A DNA stretch of 64,000 nt from Carex sylvatica (taxonomy: Eukaryota; Streptophyta; Magnoliopsida; Poales; Cyperaceae), in contig CAXKVR010000097.1 in NCBI GenBank assembly GCA_964058845.1, positions 62,001 through 126,000 of the forward strand, written 5' to 3'. This document shows positions 11,201 through 21,220 of this stretch, piece by piece (position 1 is the first letter of the stretch; every line of letters starts with the position of its first letter). The translations under genes were made by a program, and so were the position numbers. The notes under the pieces were generated by a model. The model had not been told where the DNA came from. It saw only the letters and a program-made list of their open reading frames with translations, and did no database searches.

Positions 11201-12053
11201 TTACAACACAGCCGGACCATCCCGTTACTTACAGGTACTAAACAACTGCTTTAACTTGAATAATCTTCAATTAAAGCGCAGGAAAAAAATTTTGTTCATA
11301 TCTTATTAACTAAAACAGAACAATCGAATCTTTCGCACATATTGTCTCCCCTAGGCATTGTCCCCAAAGAAATTAATACAAAAAGTTATGAAAGAGAGTA
11401 AGCTAAATAGATTATTGATAATTAATATGGTTTTATGAAAGTACATATATTAAATTTGATATTTTTGGAAAAGGAAGAACAACATGTGTGTATATAATTT
11501 AACTAGAAGTCACAGTTAGAGACATTAAGTACGCCTCACATGTGCCTAACTGTCAATTATCACAATTTAACTTATGAAATCTGTTATCAAAAGTATAAAA
11601 TTAAAATTATGTTTTTCATATTATTCTTGATTAATCAAATGGCTTAAATCACTTCTAATTAATATTTTTGTATAAGAAAGTGGTGTATTTGAGAGAATTG
11701 TATAATTAACTTATTTACAACTCTATTAATTTGAGCAATATAATTTATCATTTTAATTTTTGTTTTCATATTATCCTGAAATGTATTTACTAAATATTTG
11801 TGTATTGAATCCAACTGATCCAATGTATATTCCGAAAGGATAAATATATTGTAAAATTAGTAAAACATTCTTCAAAGAGCCAACCTTTTGTCAAGCGTTA
11901 ACCTTAAGGAGCAAATTGTTTTATTATATGTTCTACATATTTAGTACTTAATATAAATATTTTAATTTCTTTTTTTAATAGCAATCCTTTGAAGATGATG
12001 CGAACAGGGGGGCGGGCCTTGGACAATATAATGACGAACTCAACTTTGACTAG
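2219..12053 (+). CDS. MIKC*-type MADS-box transcription factor, 10 exons, with a Copia element in intron 2
   Basis: Exons read by eye: 2219-2406, 3207-3278, 8607-8634, 8918-8982, 9299-9356, 9594-9649, 9873-9969, 10341-10729, 11120-11234, 11982-12053. Phases join in one frame of about 379 residues. Exon 1 encodes the DNA-binding MADS domain (KKACELSILSAAEVVLM). Exon 2 (EDIFTRFINM) and exons 3-4 (IPNKDSLIDKLQ) resemble AGL104/AGL66-type MIKC* proteins, which act mainly in pollen and gametophytes. Exons 5-7 fit a divergent keratin-like dimerisation region. Exon 8 is Gln-rich with five 14-residue repeats; the C-terminus ends ELNFD. The basic region is unusual: ITYRRCRTSLFKK replaces the usual TFSKRRNGL/IKK type. 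The donor of exon 6 reads AG|ATTAG instead of AG|GT; if read through, a stop follows at 9663-9665. The gene may thus be functional, alternatively spliced or dying. Family call is confident; exons 5-6 less so. Confidence 0.75.
3666..3867 (+). repeat. 5' LTR of the intact Copia element
   Basis: 202 bp, starts TGTTGAAAATAACGG and ends CTTACAATTTTAACA. Contains TATAAATAG near 3781, a plausible promoter TATA box. Confidence 0.95.
3868..3879 (+). other. Primer binding site (initiator tRNA-Met)
   Basis: TGGTATCAGAGC follows the 5' LTR directly and matches the 3' end complement of plant initiator methionine tRNA, the usual primer of Copia elements. Confidence 0.9.
3934..8412 (+). CDS. Copia gag-pol polyprotein, intact
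   Basis: A single 1492-residue frame holds all domains in Copia order. Gag N-terminal region is followed by a CCHC knuckle near residue 252 (CNHCKKDGHTQDKC), a Gly/Ser-rich stretch at about 307-427, and the aspartic protease motif DSGATDHM near 461. Integrase has an HHCC zinc module (HKRLGH...CEIC) and the D-D-E residues in HSDVWGP, RSDNGTEF and NGVSERKN. Reverse transcriptase carries YVDD near 1167 and RNase H carries DADW and SSAEAEY. The last codons run into the 3' LTR. No stop or frameshift was seen, so the product could be functional. The Gly/Ser-rich tract, coded by repeats of GGCGGRTC type, is unusual for Copia gag. Copia elements are ordinary plant genome components. Confidence 0.95.
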   Translation: MAQEEAVNFSKLTNNLLNGRNYVSWARAASRALSGREMLEFITGEEKQPVIADTSKITPDETIATKKWRTTNDRIVTLLLNSMEPTVSELFTMAETAHELWEAVKSMYGQQNNFSHIYQLMQEIQQEKQGSRSHTEYLSALEKKRNELQSYRPFTTDLATLQKRAEEDDIFQYLAGLNPSYEAVRSQIMTMVPLPSYSQIKSLIQQEESRRLAMNGQIVSHERHETHGLAVKFFNQNPSFQNRPNQSKNEKCNHCKKDGHTQDKCWHLYPHLRPKKWKGNDQNRNWEKNSEKNRSYAVSVEEKGFNGLVGSSGIEFGPNNTFQTVTGYGLNTNGSARGCDGSGLVSHGPNNSGGGPFNQLTSGAWVQPGGSINSGGSDNHFFGNGSVSGGSAANFGNGSFPDGSRSLMGAGGSVSGGSGAGDHMQQYFQQFCAMMNNQNTPSTCGIASNSKNFFFNQIIIDSGATDHMFGNKQLLSNLNPTNGNNFVLVANGMKAKINGVGEINLCNKKIKNVLYLETFPVNLISVNKLTQELNCNVIFSYKNVVFQDRKTGVKIGEGFLENGHYLLNSKLNLCASAKVVNSDLWHKRLGHPSDKILNSILDFKNLNCTNCEICKLAKQTKLPFSLSTSKSKASFDLVHSDVWGPAPIESYNGFKYFLLFIDDFTKATWLYLLKSKDEVFDCFYEFLCLIETQFNAKLKIFRSDNGTEFINRKFSSLFREKGIIHQTTCINTPEQNGVSERKNRHLLEMTRSLLFQNNVPKIYWSDAVLCATHLINRLPSVNLENKSPLEILYQQKITYDHMRVFDCTSFVHIKRNDKLDFVSQKTIFLGYSHYKKGYKYYDPIKKKLYLSRNVFFLKNEPYFKEKEILHQPYLNNQNDNIVLPYLDDLSLIPKNNHQVENNQENETNDDINENETEEILSIRRTSSRERQPSTRLRDYVTYSVQYPIENFVSYNNISTKYHTFLTSIEKVLEPKNYQEAIKSPIWCKAMDEELKALEQNETWKIVSLPKNKKSVGCKWVYKIKYNSDGTIERYKARLVAKGFTQTYGIDYNETFAPVAKMNTVRILFSIAVNNGWDLYQMDVKNAFLQGTLEEEVYMTLPPGHKLETNSNLACRLNKSIYGLKQSPRAWYGKLSSYLISCNFKISNADHSLFTKCDGFNTTLILVYVDDIIITENNFDQIQNIKKQLKEKFDIKDLGYLKYFLGIEIATSNKGLFICQRKYTLDLLKETGKLGCKPASTPIDNKCKLNSEDGEPLEDINQFQRLVGKLIYLTVTRPDISFSVSQISKFMHSPRTPHLEAVNRILRFLKNNPGKGIWMKNNNYNDICGYSDADWAGSFDRKLTTGFCTFVGGNLVTWKSKKQNVVARSSAEAEYRAMASTASELTWIKQLLLDMGFITQAPMKMYCDNNSARHIASNPVFHERTKHIEVDCHFVREKVQAKEIETPYVKSEDQLADIFTKGLDPGPFEKIISKLGLYDIYIPSLRGSVENNG
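8381..8393 (+). other. Polypurine tract of the intact Copia element
   Basis: GCTTGAGGGGGAG abuts the 3' LTR and would prime plus-strand DNA synthesis. Confidence 0.8.
8394..8595 (+). repeat. 3' LTR of the intact Copia element
   Basis: 202 bp, two differences from the 5' LTR. Its final CT-rich stretch and terminal CA, joined to the target-site G, make a new AACAG at 8592-8596 just upstream of the native exon 3 acceptor (AG at 8605-8606). Confidence 0.95.
10488..10697 (+). repeat. Coding minisatellite, 42 bp x 5, in MADS exon 8
   Basis: Five tandem 42-bp units encode QQQWQPQAH-x-x-IQL-type 14-residue repeats. The unit length keeps the frame; the units differ by several substitutions each, mostly at the residues after WQP. 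The opposite strand also happens to be open but shows no protein-like signal. Confidence 0.9.
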
Positions 12054-12854
12054 AGTCATTACTGACAATATATTGAAAAACTGGCCGAAGTCCGAAGCAA
12101 AGTTTGATGATAGTGGAATAAATGGTCTCTTAAATTTTGTAAAAACTATATATGTTTGTATGCTTAGTACTGAAAATCTTTAGCTACTTATCTTTTCCAT
12201 TTTAGTTCTTATTTTTATGGATCTAGTGCTAAGTTCTTATTTTATCTCATTTGAGGCCAGGTCAATACTTCTTATAATAGCCTAGTTATCCTCTACTAAG
12301 GTTTTTATGGCTCCATTAATGAATTGATTTTCCTAAATTCTGTAACTTTTCGTCTATAACTTTTTGTGTAGCGGATTGTATAAAGCTGCTATACATATTA
12401 AATAACATTCGTGTTTACTTATAAGCTAGCTAGGATGGTAATAGAATATCTCTGTATCACAAATTCATGCTCAGCCTGAACCTCTGCTCATTTGTTACCT
12501 CAAGAGGAGATGAATATGCAGAAGAGGGCCCTTAAGTGTTTTTAGTCTTAATTAGGAAGTAATATATCAGAGGAGGGCCCTTAAGTGTTCTAAAATATTA
12601 AAAGAAAAAACAGAAAAATAATCTACATAGTCTTTAATGCTCAATTAGAACACTCCTTAATATAGTAGCATTTAAAAAAAAAAAACTGTTTGTATAACAC
12701 TGCCTAATAAATATACCTAAGAAAGCAGTGACAAATTAACAATAGTTAAGCTAATTAAGATCAATAAAAAATTAACGAACTGACCTGGTTCTATTTGAAA
12801 AGTTAATTTTATAGTAGACTAGTACAACAAATGAAACCTTATACTACAGATGGG
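12054..12854. other. Intergenic, no gene seen
   Basis: 3' flank of the MADS gene. A short near-direct repeat around GAGGGCCCTTAAGTGTT occurs at about 12523 and 12563. Nothing else is recognisable. Confidence 0.6.
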
Positions 12855-13734
12855 GTACAAAGCATACGCCCTGAAATTCTCAGGTAACAATTGTGTTGTG
12901 CTCTCCTCGATGTCAAATCGTACAAGAAAAGCACAACCATCAGAGCCAATTTTTTTATTTGACTCTTATAAGTAAATGCAATTTCCTTTAAACCCTGGAA
13001 AATGACTAGCATTCAAACAAAAGCCATTTCCACCATATTACAAAAACAACATCCGGTCCCCAATACCATCGTTTATCTTTGCCCTACAAGGTGTCTTACA
13101 ATGATCTTCAAGTCAATACACCTCAAATTAATATCAACATCAAATGATTTACAATGTCTTTACCAAACCAAGAACATCACCACAATCCTCAAGAAAGTGA
13201 CTAAATCTTAATCCTTGCTTACAAAGACTTGTACTACATCTCTAGTGGTGACATCTAAAAGCTTTCTTATCTTTTCGACAATTTCATAGATGACTGCTTT
13301 CCTTTGCAAAATGTGTTTTGTCAGAGTAAATGGTGTCTCCTTCCTATCATCTAATAACAGCAAAATGACATGAGAAAAATATCCATATGGATGTCGTCCA
13401 ATTGACATGGCTATTAGTGCTTAAGGGGCATTTAAATTTGAATTGGGATTGCAACTATGACTTGGACCTATGAATTGTCACCAAAACCATATTTGTTTTC
13501 CTCCAAGGGAATAGGAACTTTAGATCCCATAAATGGCATAGGGATTTGTGATCCCGTCAATGGGTCAAGCAATTTTAAGTGCATCAATGGATCGCCATAT
13601 TCATGATGTGGTGGATGGTCCAATATATACACATACTGAGATGACGACCCAAAATGTATATTGTCACCTTGTGCTTGAGGAAGATGAAGATATTGAGTTT
13701 TAGTGTAAAGAAAGTAGAACCAGCGATAAGATTT

Positions 13735-14055
13735 TGTTAAGATTACACTCGGTTCCAGCATAACTTGGGGATCAAGCCGAATCCTCTAGAAGATCTATAT
13801 TTACTCAAAAGAAAAAAAAAATTGAAGGATCAATCATATCTAGTGAAATAGGCAATAGATAATATTTGATTATTTGTCATTAATTCTAAGGATTGGTTTC
13901 CATGTTTAGCATAACATACAAAATATTTTTGAATTGATAAATATGTATGTAAGAGCTGTGTAATTCAATTAAGAAAGAAAAAAAATAAAAAATAAGGGAG
14001 GGAAGGGAGATTCATGGGAGTCTTGTGTTCTTGAGTTGTTTTATTATTTTTGACA
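13735..14055 (+). repeat. 5' LTR of the degenerate Copia element
   Basis: 321 bp, begins TGTTAAGATTACACT and ends TTATTATTTTTGACA, followed by the primer site. Confidence 0.92.
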
Positions 14056-14130
14056 TAGTATCAGAGCATGGTTGCCTGGTAATATAGCTAGAGAAATTGT
14101 TACCCTTCTTGTCTTTAATTTCAATTTCTT

Positions 14131-17100
14131 GTGCTATACTACTCTAAGGAGCGATCCATACTTGGTAGCACAATGTCAGAAGCCGAATTCCAAGAATCGA
14201 CCACCATTGCTGCACTGATTGAGCAGATGACGAGAATGATGACTCAAATGACAGCTATGCAAACTGCTATCATAAATAATCCTCAACCGGCGACACAAAT
14301 CATACATCAACCTGTTGTCATGATCAAGGGTATAATTCATTCAAGTGCTATTGATGTAAAATTTGATAGCACAAAACTAAGGTGTATGAACTGCGGCAAA
14401 AATTGGCACACAAAGGAGCAATGCTTCGAAGTGGTAGGCTACCTAGATTGGTGGAAAGGTGACGAGAAGACGAAGTATGAGGAGAAAGGAAAAGGTGTAG
14501 CAGCACCAACTGTGGCTGTAGGAAGTCTGGTGACTAGCAAACAGCAACCGACATTTGTAAAAGGAGCAACAACTGAACCAGAGCCAAGGCAGTAGCCAGG
14601 ACTGAACCAATCTGGTCAGCAGGTAGCAGTCAGAACTTAGTCACAAACAAAATGAGAAGATCATTGTGAAGGTAAAAATTATATTTTCAAAACTAGCATG
14701 GGTAAGTGCAATATCTCAAATTTGAGCAAAAATAGGAAAAATGAAGGTTGGGTCATTGACTCAGGTGCAACCGACCACATGACACATGAAAAAATTGAAT
14801 TAAAAATCATGTGCACTTCACATAATTAAAACTGGAATCATAATGCAAATGAAAAAGTTTATCTTGTAGAAGGTGCAGAAGAAATGGTATTATCAAATCA
14901 AATAAGGTTGAAAAATACAATTGTGGTTCATTCACTTACAACAAAACTGATATCTGTTAGCCAACTTACAAATGATCAAAATTGTATTGTGCTTATGTTC
15001 CCTGACCACTGTGTAATCCAGGATATTCTCACGAAAATGATCATTGGCCATAGTACTAGACGGAATGGGTTGTATTACTTGGATGAAGTCAAAACTGGTA
15101 GAAATTATATAGTAAGGAGAGATCATATATCTACTAAGAATAAAATTTGGATATGGCATAAAAGACTAGGTCACCCGTCTTTTGGATACATGAAAAAGCT
15201 TTTACTCGATTTATTTTTGCATTTAGATTCTAAATATTTTGTTTGTGAAACTTGTATCCAATTTAAGAGTCATAGAACAACTTATTATAGTAGTCAAAAT
15301 AAATGTAAGAATTCTTTTGATTTGATACATACAGATGTATGGGGACCATCCTCTATAATTTCCAAATCTTATTGTAGATGGTATGTTTTCTTTATTGATG
15401 ATTGCTCTAGAATGACTTGGCTCTATTTACTTAAAATAAAAGATGAGATTTCTAAAGTTATTCAAGATTTGCATAAATTGGTAAAGACTCAATTTGGAAA
15501 AGAAATAAAAATCATAAGGAGCTATAATGAGACAGAATACTTGAGCCAAAGGGTACAAATTTTTTTTAGAGAAAATAGAATTATTCATGAGACAACATGT
15601 GTAAGAACACCTCAACAAAATGGCATTGTCGAACAAAAAAACAGACATCTCCTTGAAATGACCCGATCACTACTACTTGAAAATAAAATACCTCCTATGT
15701 TTTGAGATAATACCCTTTCATTTGTTGTATACCTCTCAAATCGTACACCCACAAGTGCAAATAATTATAAAACCCCCATCCAAGTCCTATCATCTCATGT
15801 GACCATACTATTTGTTTTAAATTTGCCTCCAAAAATATTTGGGTGTGTTGCTTATATCCATATACAAAAATCATTTCGCACAAAGTTAGAACCTAGGGTT
15901 GAAAAATGTATTTTTCTGATGGGAGCAAATCAGAAAGGTTATAAATGCTATAATCCAGGTACTAGAAAATTTTATACTACCATGGATGTTACCTTTTTAG
16001 AAAATGAGTCATTTTTTAACAAAATCCAAGATCTAATTCAGGAAGGCAATAGTTATGATGAACCGGACTTTGATCTAACTTTTTTATCTGATCCACTAGT
16101 AGCTGATTTAGGTTCAGGCCCAGCAGCTGATTCGGGTCCAAGTCCAGCAAATGATTCGGGTCCAGCAGCAGCTGATTCGGGTCCAACAGCTGTGGATTCG
16201 GGTATAGGCCCAGCAGTTGATTCGGGTACAGATCTAGCAAACAACTCGGGTCCAGCAACAGTTGACTCGGGTTCGAAAAATGATGAAGGTTCTGAGCAAC
16301 AAAATCCAGCAGAAACAGGTCAGTTGGGTCATTCACTAAATGGAATTAAGCCATGGATAGATCTTATTGAGGCAATACCACGAGAAGATAACAACGAGGT
16401 ATGTTCTTCTGAAACCCAGCCTAGATATCCTGTACGTGTTAATCGTAGCAAACCACCAAAAAGATACATCCCGGAAGATGGGACGAGTAAAGAAATACCA
16501 CATCCAATTGCAAACTACACCTCAACTGAAAAATTACCACAACCATTAAAGAATTTTGCAGACCAACTATCTTCTATCGCCATACCCGAAAAAATTGAGA
16601 ATGCCCTTAAAAGTAAAGAATGGACTAGAGCAATGACTATAGAAATGGAAGCCCTAGAAAAGAATTGTACATAGAAAATAGTTGATTTACCACCAGAAAA
16701 AAGAACAGTTGGTTGTAAATGGGTGTATACAATCAAGTACAATGTAGAGGGAAAAATTGAAAGATATAAAGCTAGACTAGTGGCGAAAGGGTATACACAA
16801 ACCTATGGGGTTGACTTACAGGAAATATTTTCTCCGGTTGCAAAATTAAATTCGATTCTAGTTTTATTGTTCCTTGCAGCTAACTTTTACTGGTCATTAC
16901 ATAAATTTGATGTCAAAAATGCATTTCTTCATGGAGACTTGGAAGATGAAATTTACATGGAGCTGCCTCCTGGTTACAACTATATTGGATCAGAAAACAA
17001 AGTGTGTAAATTAGAAAAGACATTGTATGGCTTGAAACAGTCACCAAGAGCATAGTTCGGGAGGTTTTGCAACGCTATGAAAAACTATGGGTACAATCAA

Positions 17101-18119
17101 GGAGATTCTGATCATATCATGTTCTTTAAAAGGACTGAAGGTAAAATTACAATTCTCATTATCTATGTAGATGATATGATTATAACAGGTGATGACAAAG
17201 TTAAAATTGAGAAACTTCAAATGAAGCTGTTGAAAGAATTTGAAATGAAAAATTTGAGAGGTCTAAAATACTTTCTAGTGATTGAAGTATCACGATCAAA
17301 AAAATATATATTTCTCTCTCAAAGAAAATACATTCTTGATCTCTTGGGTGAAACTAAAATGTTAGATTGTAAACCGATTAGTACCCCAATGGAACAAAAT
17401 GTGAAGTATGAGATTTGTCCTGACCAATGTCCTACGAACAAAGAAAAATACCAAAGTTAGTTGAAAAATTAATATATCTGTCACATACTAGACCTGACAT
17501 AACTTATGCAGTGAGAATAGTAAGTCAATTCATGCATAATCCAAATGAAGATCATATGTGAGCTGTCACACGTATCTTATAATATCTCAAGGGGACACCC
17601 GGCAAAGGAATCAAATTTGAAAAGAATGGACATACAAAGATTGAAGGATATACAGATGCAGATTGGGCAGAAAATATCATGGATAGGTAATCAACATCAA
17701 GTTACTTTACTTTCGTTGGAAAAAACTTGGTAACATGGAGAAGCAAGAAATAAAATGTGGTCGCCTTATCTAGTGCTGAAGCCGAATTTAGAGGCATGGT
17801 GAAAGGGATTTGCAAACTATTATGGCTACGAAAAATGATCAATGAATTAGAACTGGAAACGAAAAATGAGATGAAGTTGTATTGTGACAATAAGGCTGCA
17901 ATTGATATTTCACATAATTCAGTGCAACATGACATGACAAAACATATAGAGGTAGACAGACATTTTATTAAAGAAAAACTTAATTCTCACATTATTTCTC
18001 TTTCCTTTGTTATATCAATAGAACAGGTGGCCGATGTTTTAACCAAGGCGGTAGCGATTAAACTGTTTGAAAAAATGCTGGAGAAGATTGGAATGGTAGA
18101 TATTTACGTACCCTCGTGA
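14131..18119 (+). pseudogene. Broken Copia gag-pol
   Basis: Fragments in Copia order: short gag with knuckle CMNCGKNWHTKEQC (14131-14595), protease DSGATDH near 14758, integrase 14884-15705 and 15799 onward, a DSG-rich linker near 16100-16280, reverse transcriptase (YVDD near 17166) to 17460, and RNase H 17757-18119. Stops at 15703, 16672 and 17053 each replace a conserved Trp codon. A one-base deletion near 17457 and further stops near 17560-17755 break the rest. The second integrase aspartate is changed (RSYNETE). Gag is much shorter than in the intact neighbour, suggesting an internal deletion. No functional product is expected. Confidence 0.92.
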
Positions 18120-18126
18120 GAGAGAG

Positions 18127-18476
18127 TGTTAAGATTACACTTGGTTCCAGCATAACTTGGGGATCAAGCCGAATCCTCTAGAAGATCTATATCTACTCAA
18201 AAGAATGAAAGAAGAAATTGAAGGATATCAATCATATCTAGTGAAATAGGCAATAGATAATATTTGATTATTTGTCATTAATTCTAAGAATTGGTTTCCA
18301 TGTTTAGCATGATATACAAAATATTTTTGAATTGATAAATAGGCATGTAAGAACTGTGTAATTCAATTAACAAAGAAAAGAAATAAAAAAAATAAGGGAG
18401 GGAAGGGAGATTCATGGGAGTCTTGTGTTCTTGAGTTGTTTTATTATTTTTGACAATTCTATTATTATTCTTGACA
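18127..18476 (+). repeat. 3' LTR of the degenerate Copia element, with a 21-bp terminal duplication
   Basis: 350 bp. The first 329 bp match the 5' LTR; then 18456-18476 repeats the LTR end in diverged form (TTATTATTCTTGACA after TTATTATTTTTGACA). Only the outer copy is followed by the matching target site GATTT. Confidence 0.85.
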
Positions 18477-18610
18477 GATTTGTTCTCATGATAACATCCA
18501 AGAAGCCATGGAAGCTGTCCAGGAGGGTCAAAGGCGGTGCTGCCAAGCACCATTGCTTACACACAGCACCAAAGCAAATGAAATTGGAGATATCACTCAA
18601 CTTCTGGAGT

Positions 18611-19837
18611 CTGGACTATGAGGTGGAGAAGATGTGGATTTAGTGTTGCCCAATCCATCAATACCTTTCTTTTTTCTGCTTTAGGAAATGGATTCTACAT
18701 TTTGTGAAAACCGGCTGGAAATAAGAGATGGCTGAACACACATATAATATGATAATTAATTAAGAAATAAAGATAAAATGAAAGAGTAATTAATAGAAGA
18801 AAAAATTGGGTACTCCTCTTCCAGAATTTTCTGAATTCAAACAAAAGAGCATCCATGAATGGAAAAATTGCAAATTGGATCAAGTAAAATCACTTCCAAA
18901 TAGCTCTATAATACACATCAAATCAAGCTAGTTTTTGATTAATTGTTTGGTAACACTATAGTGAACATTTCGACTAAGAAATCAGACCGACACCAAATCT
19001 ATATAATGAAAGCAATGGATGATTCCCGTTCTTATATATAATGGCGCGACAAGAGAAAAACATAGAATAGAAAATGTATATATATGCCATTGGAAAAGTG
19101 CAGGAGGCAATCCATATTTAGGTGGTTGTGTTGTATGGGCTTTGAAATTTTTTCATCTATTTATATTCTATATATGTATGTCACCGCTGCAATTTGGAGT
19201 TGTTGTATATATGTATCAGCTGCAAATAGGAAGATTCAATCATAGGTCCTCCGCTAGCTATTATTAATTGTTCATATCTATTTGAAATCTATTGGAGATA
19301 TCCCATTGGTACGGATAACAACCAAAACTGGGTGCACTTTTGCAAATTCTACCCTGTACCCTTTTCAGTCTTTTCTTCGTTTTCCATTTATTAAGAAAAA
19401 TTATAAAACAATTCGAGACTTTCGGTATATAGATGGTAATACAACAATAATATAAGTTAAAGTTCAGCAGTAGCAAAGTAAAGCAACCTTGGGAAATGAA
19501 GATGAAATGCATACTACTCCGGGTCATGAATTTTAGATTTTTAAATCAGATTTTCAATTACTTCAAATTTTCCATCTACCCTAAAAAAGCTTATAAACTA
19601 CTTAGTGCACAGCAAAATATGAACTTAGTCTTATTTTTTCATAGGTAACTAGAATACATTTATGACATAAATTATAGTTATAAAGCTAAATTATAAGTTT
19701 ATCTTTATTTTTTATTGTCAAAAGTATTAAGATAATTTATTATCAAGTGATGACTTCAGTTTAGATTAAATTAATATTTAATTTGCAGAAAAAAAATTCA
19801 TAAGATAATATTCCATAGTATAATATATAAGAGTCAA
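18611..19837. other. Intergenic, no gene seen
   Basis: No recognisable coding, RNA or repeat feature. Short chance reading frames only. Confidence 0.55.
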
Positions 19838-20000
19838 GACCAGGGTGGTTTTGCTTCATTGGATCTAGATCTGATCATGAATTTAGCATTAAGGGCTAAG
19901 TGCTGGATTCGTTTTAATGACCCTTCAGTCCAGTGCAATTAGAAATCAATCTTAGTTGACAAATATGGCCCTAATGGTACCACTGGTAAAATGTCTTCCT
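19838..20000 (+). pseudogene. Non-LTR (LINE) reverse transcriptase fragment
   Basis: One frame reads GGFASLDLDLIMNLALRAKC, WIRF and, after a stop, SILVDKYGPNG. This resembles the region after the catalytic core of plant LINE reverse transcriptases (GGLGF..L...N.ALLAKW.WR). Only about 55 codons are recognisable; no ends, poly-A or target duplication were found. Confidence 0.65.
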
Positions 20001-21220
20001 TCTGAGATGACCTTATTATTAAAGAAAAGGAAGTAGTTCATATAGGTTTGTACTCAAAACCTCTTCCTTTTGAGATGGCCTTAGCAGGTAGATGGGTAGT
20101 TGTGCATTGAAATCTCTCTCCCCTTCTTTATATGATTGCAGAGGAACAAAATATCACAGTGGCACATAATAAAATTAATTTGTTGTTTTGGAAACAAATA
20201 GTTCTTGCTTACTTAGATGAATGGTATTAATCTCTCAAATACTTGTTGCTTATTTAGAATTAATTTCATCACTGTACTGTCATTCACATTTCCCAACTTT
20301 CATCTCTGCTCGCACATCTGTCCTCTTTCACTGCTACCACCACCTCTAGAAACTGTCTCCTTTCACGAAGCTCGATCAATATCAATTATCAAATCCCTTC
20401 TCTTCTTATGAAAAATTGCCTCAAATCGTGAGAATTGGCCTGATCCAAACTTAAACTTGGTAAAATCCGACTGAATCCACCGATTAACTTAGGCATAACT
20501 CGGATCACCCCCGGTCGATTCTGGTCCAACTTGAAATCAGCCGATATAAATCTTTCTGAATATATTTAAAGCTGACCCAAATAAGCAATAATAAATTATC
20601 TAACTCTTAGATCAACTTATAAAACTATGATGGCATTGGGATGTCGTGACAAAAATCTCGGTGTGTACCATGTATCAATATGTGACGTTCATCGTTCAAA
20701 AAGTAACATGATAAAATAAATTACATGATGAAGCATAATATTAGATAAAAGTTCAAAACTAAGGATATGTCATAGTTGGTAACATGCGATGGGTTATATA
20801 TATTGTTTTTACAATACCAATATTTTGGAATGTTATTTGACCACAATTTACATTCATAATAAAACATTCTCAAAGATTATTGATGGAAGTTATTTCTTAA
20901 TTTCTTCCTATTTTTATTTTAAGGTCAAATTAAGTTCTTTGGACATGCAGTATGATTTTGTAATTTAGTATGCTTCTTGTCCCCTCATTTACCTAGGATT
21001 CACTGACATTATTTGATTCATCTTTCTTTGGAAATTAATTATATATTTTCGGGGAGAATATTTGAGTGATTCTCTGAGGACAACCAAAATCAAAGAAAAT
21101 GTCAGATGCAGATGTTATTATGAACAAAAATATTGATAATTTTATTTTTATTAGTTGAAACAAGCAAGTACACAACACACATTTCACTAGTCCCGCTTAT
21201 AAAGAGCTATTGCACTCTAT
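20001..21220. other. Intergenic 3' flank of the globulin gene
   Basis: AT-rich, no gene recognised. A patch near 20410-20560 is richer in CCGA/GATC-type words but has no clear structure. The 3' end and poly-A signal of the globulin transcript should lie near 21100-21220. Confidence 0.5.

Larger units (their letters stand above)
13735..18476 (+). mobile_element. Degenerate Ty1/Copia element nested in the F-box pseudogene
   Basis: LTRs at 13735-14055 and 18127-18476 flank broken gag-pol. Target duplication GATTT is present at 13730-13734 and 18477-18481. The primer site TAGTATCAGAGC follows the 5' LTR. LTRs differ by roughly 4-5% plus indels by eye, so this insertion is older than the one at 3666. 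The 3' LTR carries an extra 21 bp at its end, needed to make the target duplications match. Confidence 0.93.
12855..18610 (-). pseudogene. F-box/DUF295 (KIB-like) pseudogene split by a Copia insertion
   Basis: Minus-strand pieces lie on both sides of the Copia element. 18482-18610 encodes the end of an F-box (SDISNFICFGAVCKQW) and, after a one-base frame change, GQLPWLLGCYHENKS. 13470-13734 continues it with KSYRWFYF, YLHLPQAQG and LKLLDPLTGSQIPMP, typical of the DUF295 domain. Further fragments with several stops run to about 12855 (FPGFKGNCIY, ending near RFDIEESTTQLLPEN). F-box/DUF295 proteins are substrate adaptors of SCF ubiquitin ligases; this copy cannot make one. An in-frame stop sits just upstream of the F-box remnant, the frame shifts, and the transposon divides it. 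How much decay preceded the insertion cannot be told from one sequence. Confidence 0.8.

Noticed and set aside
15427..15883. Minus-strand frames over the degenerate Copia integrase
   Set aside because: No protein similarity; the sense strand is integrase.
21149..21165. AAATAAAAATAAAATT-type sequence on the minus strand as the globulin poly-A signal
   Set aside because: Plausible place, but plant signals are loose and similar A/T words abound, so not called as a feature.
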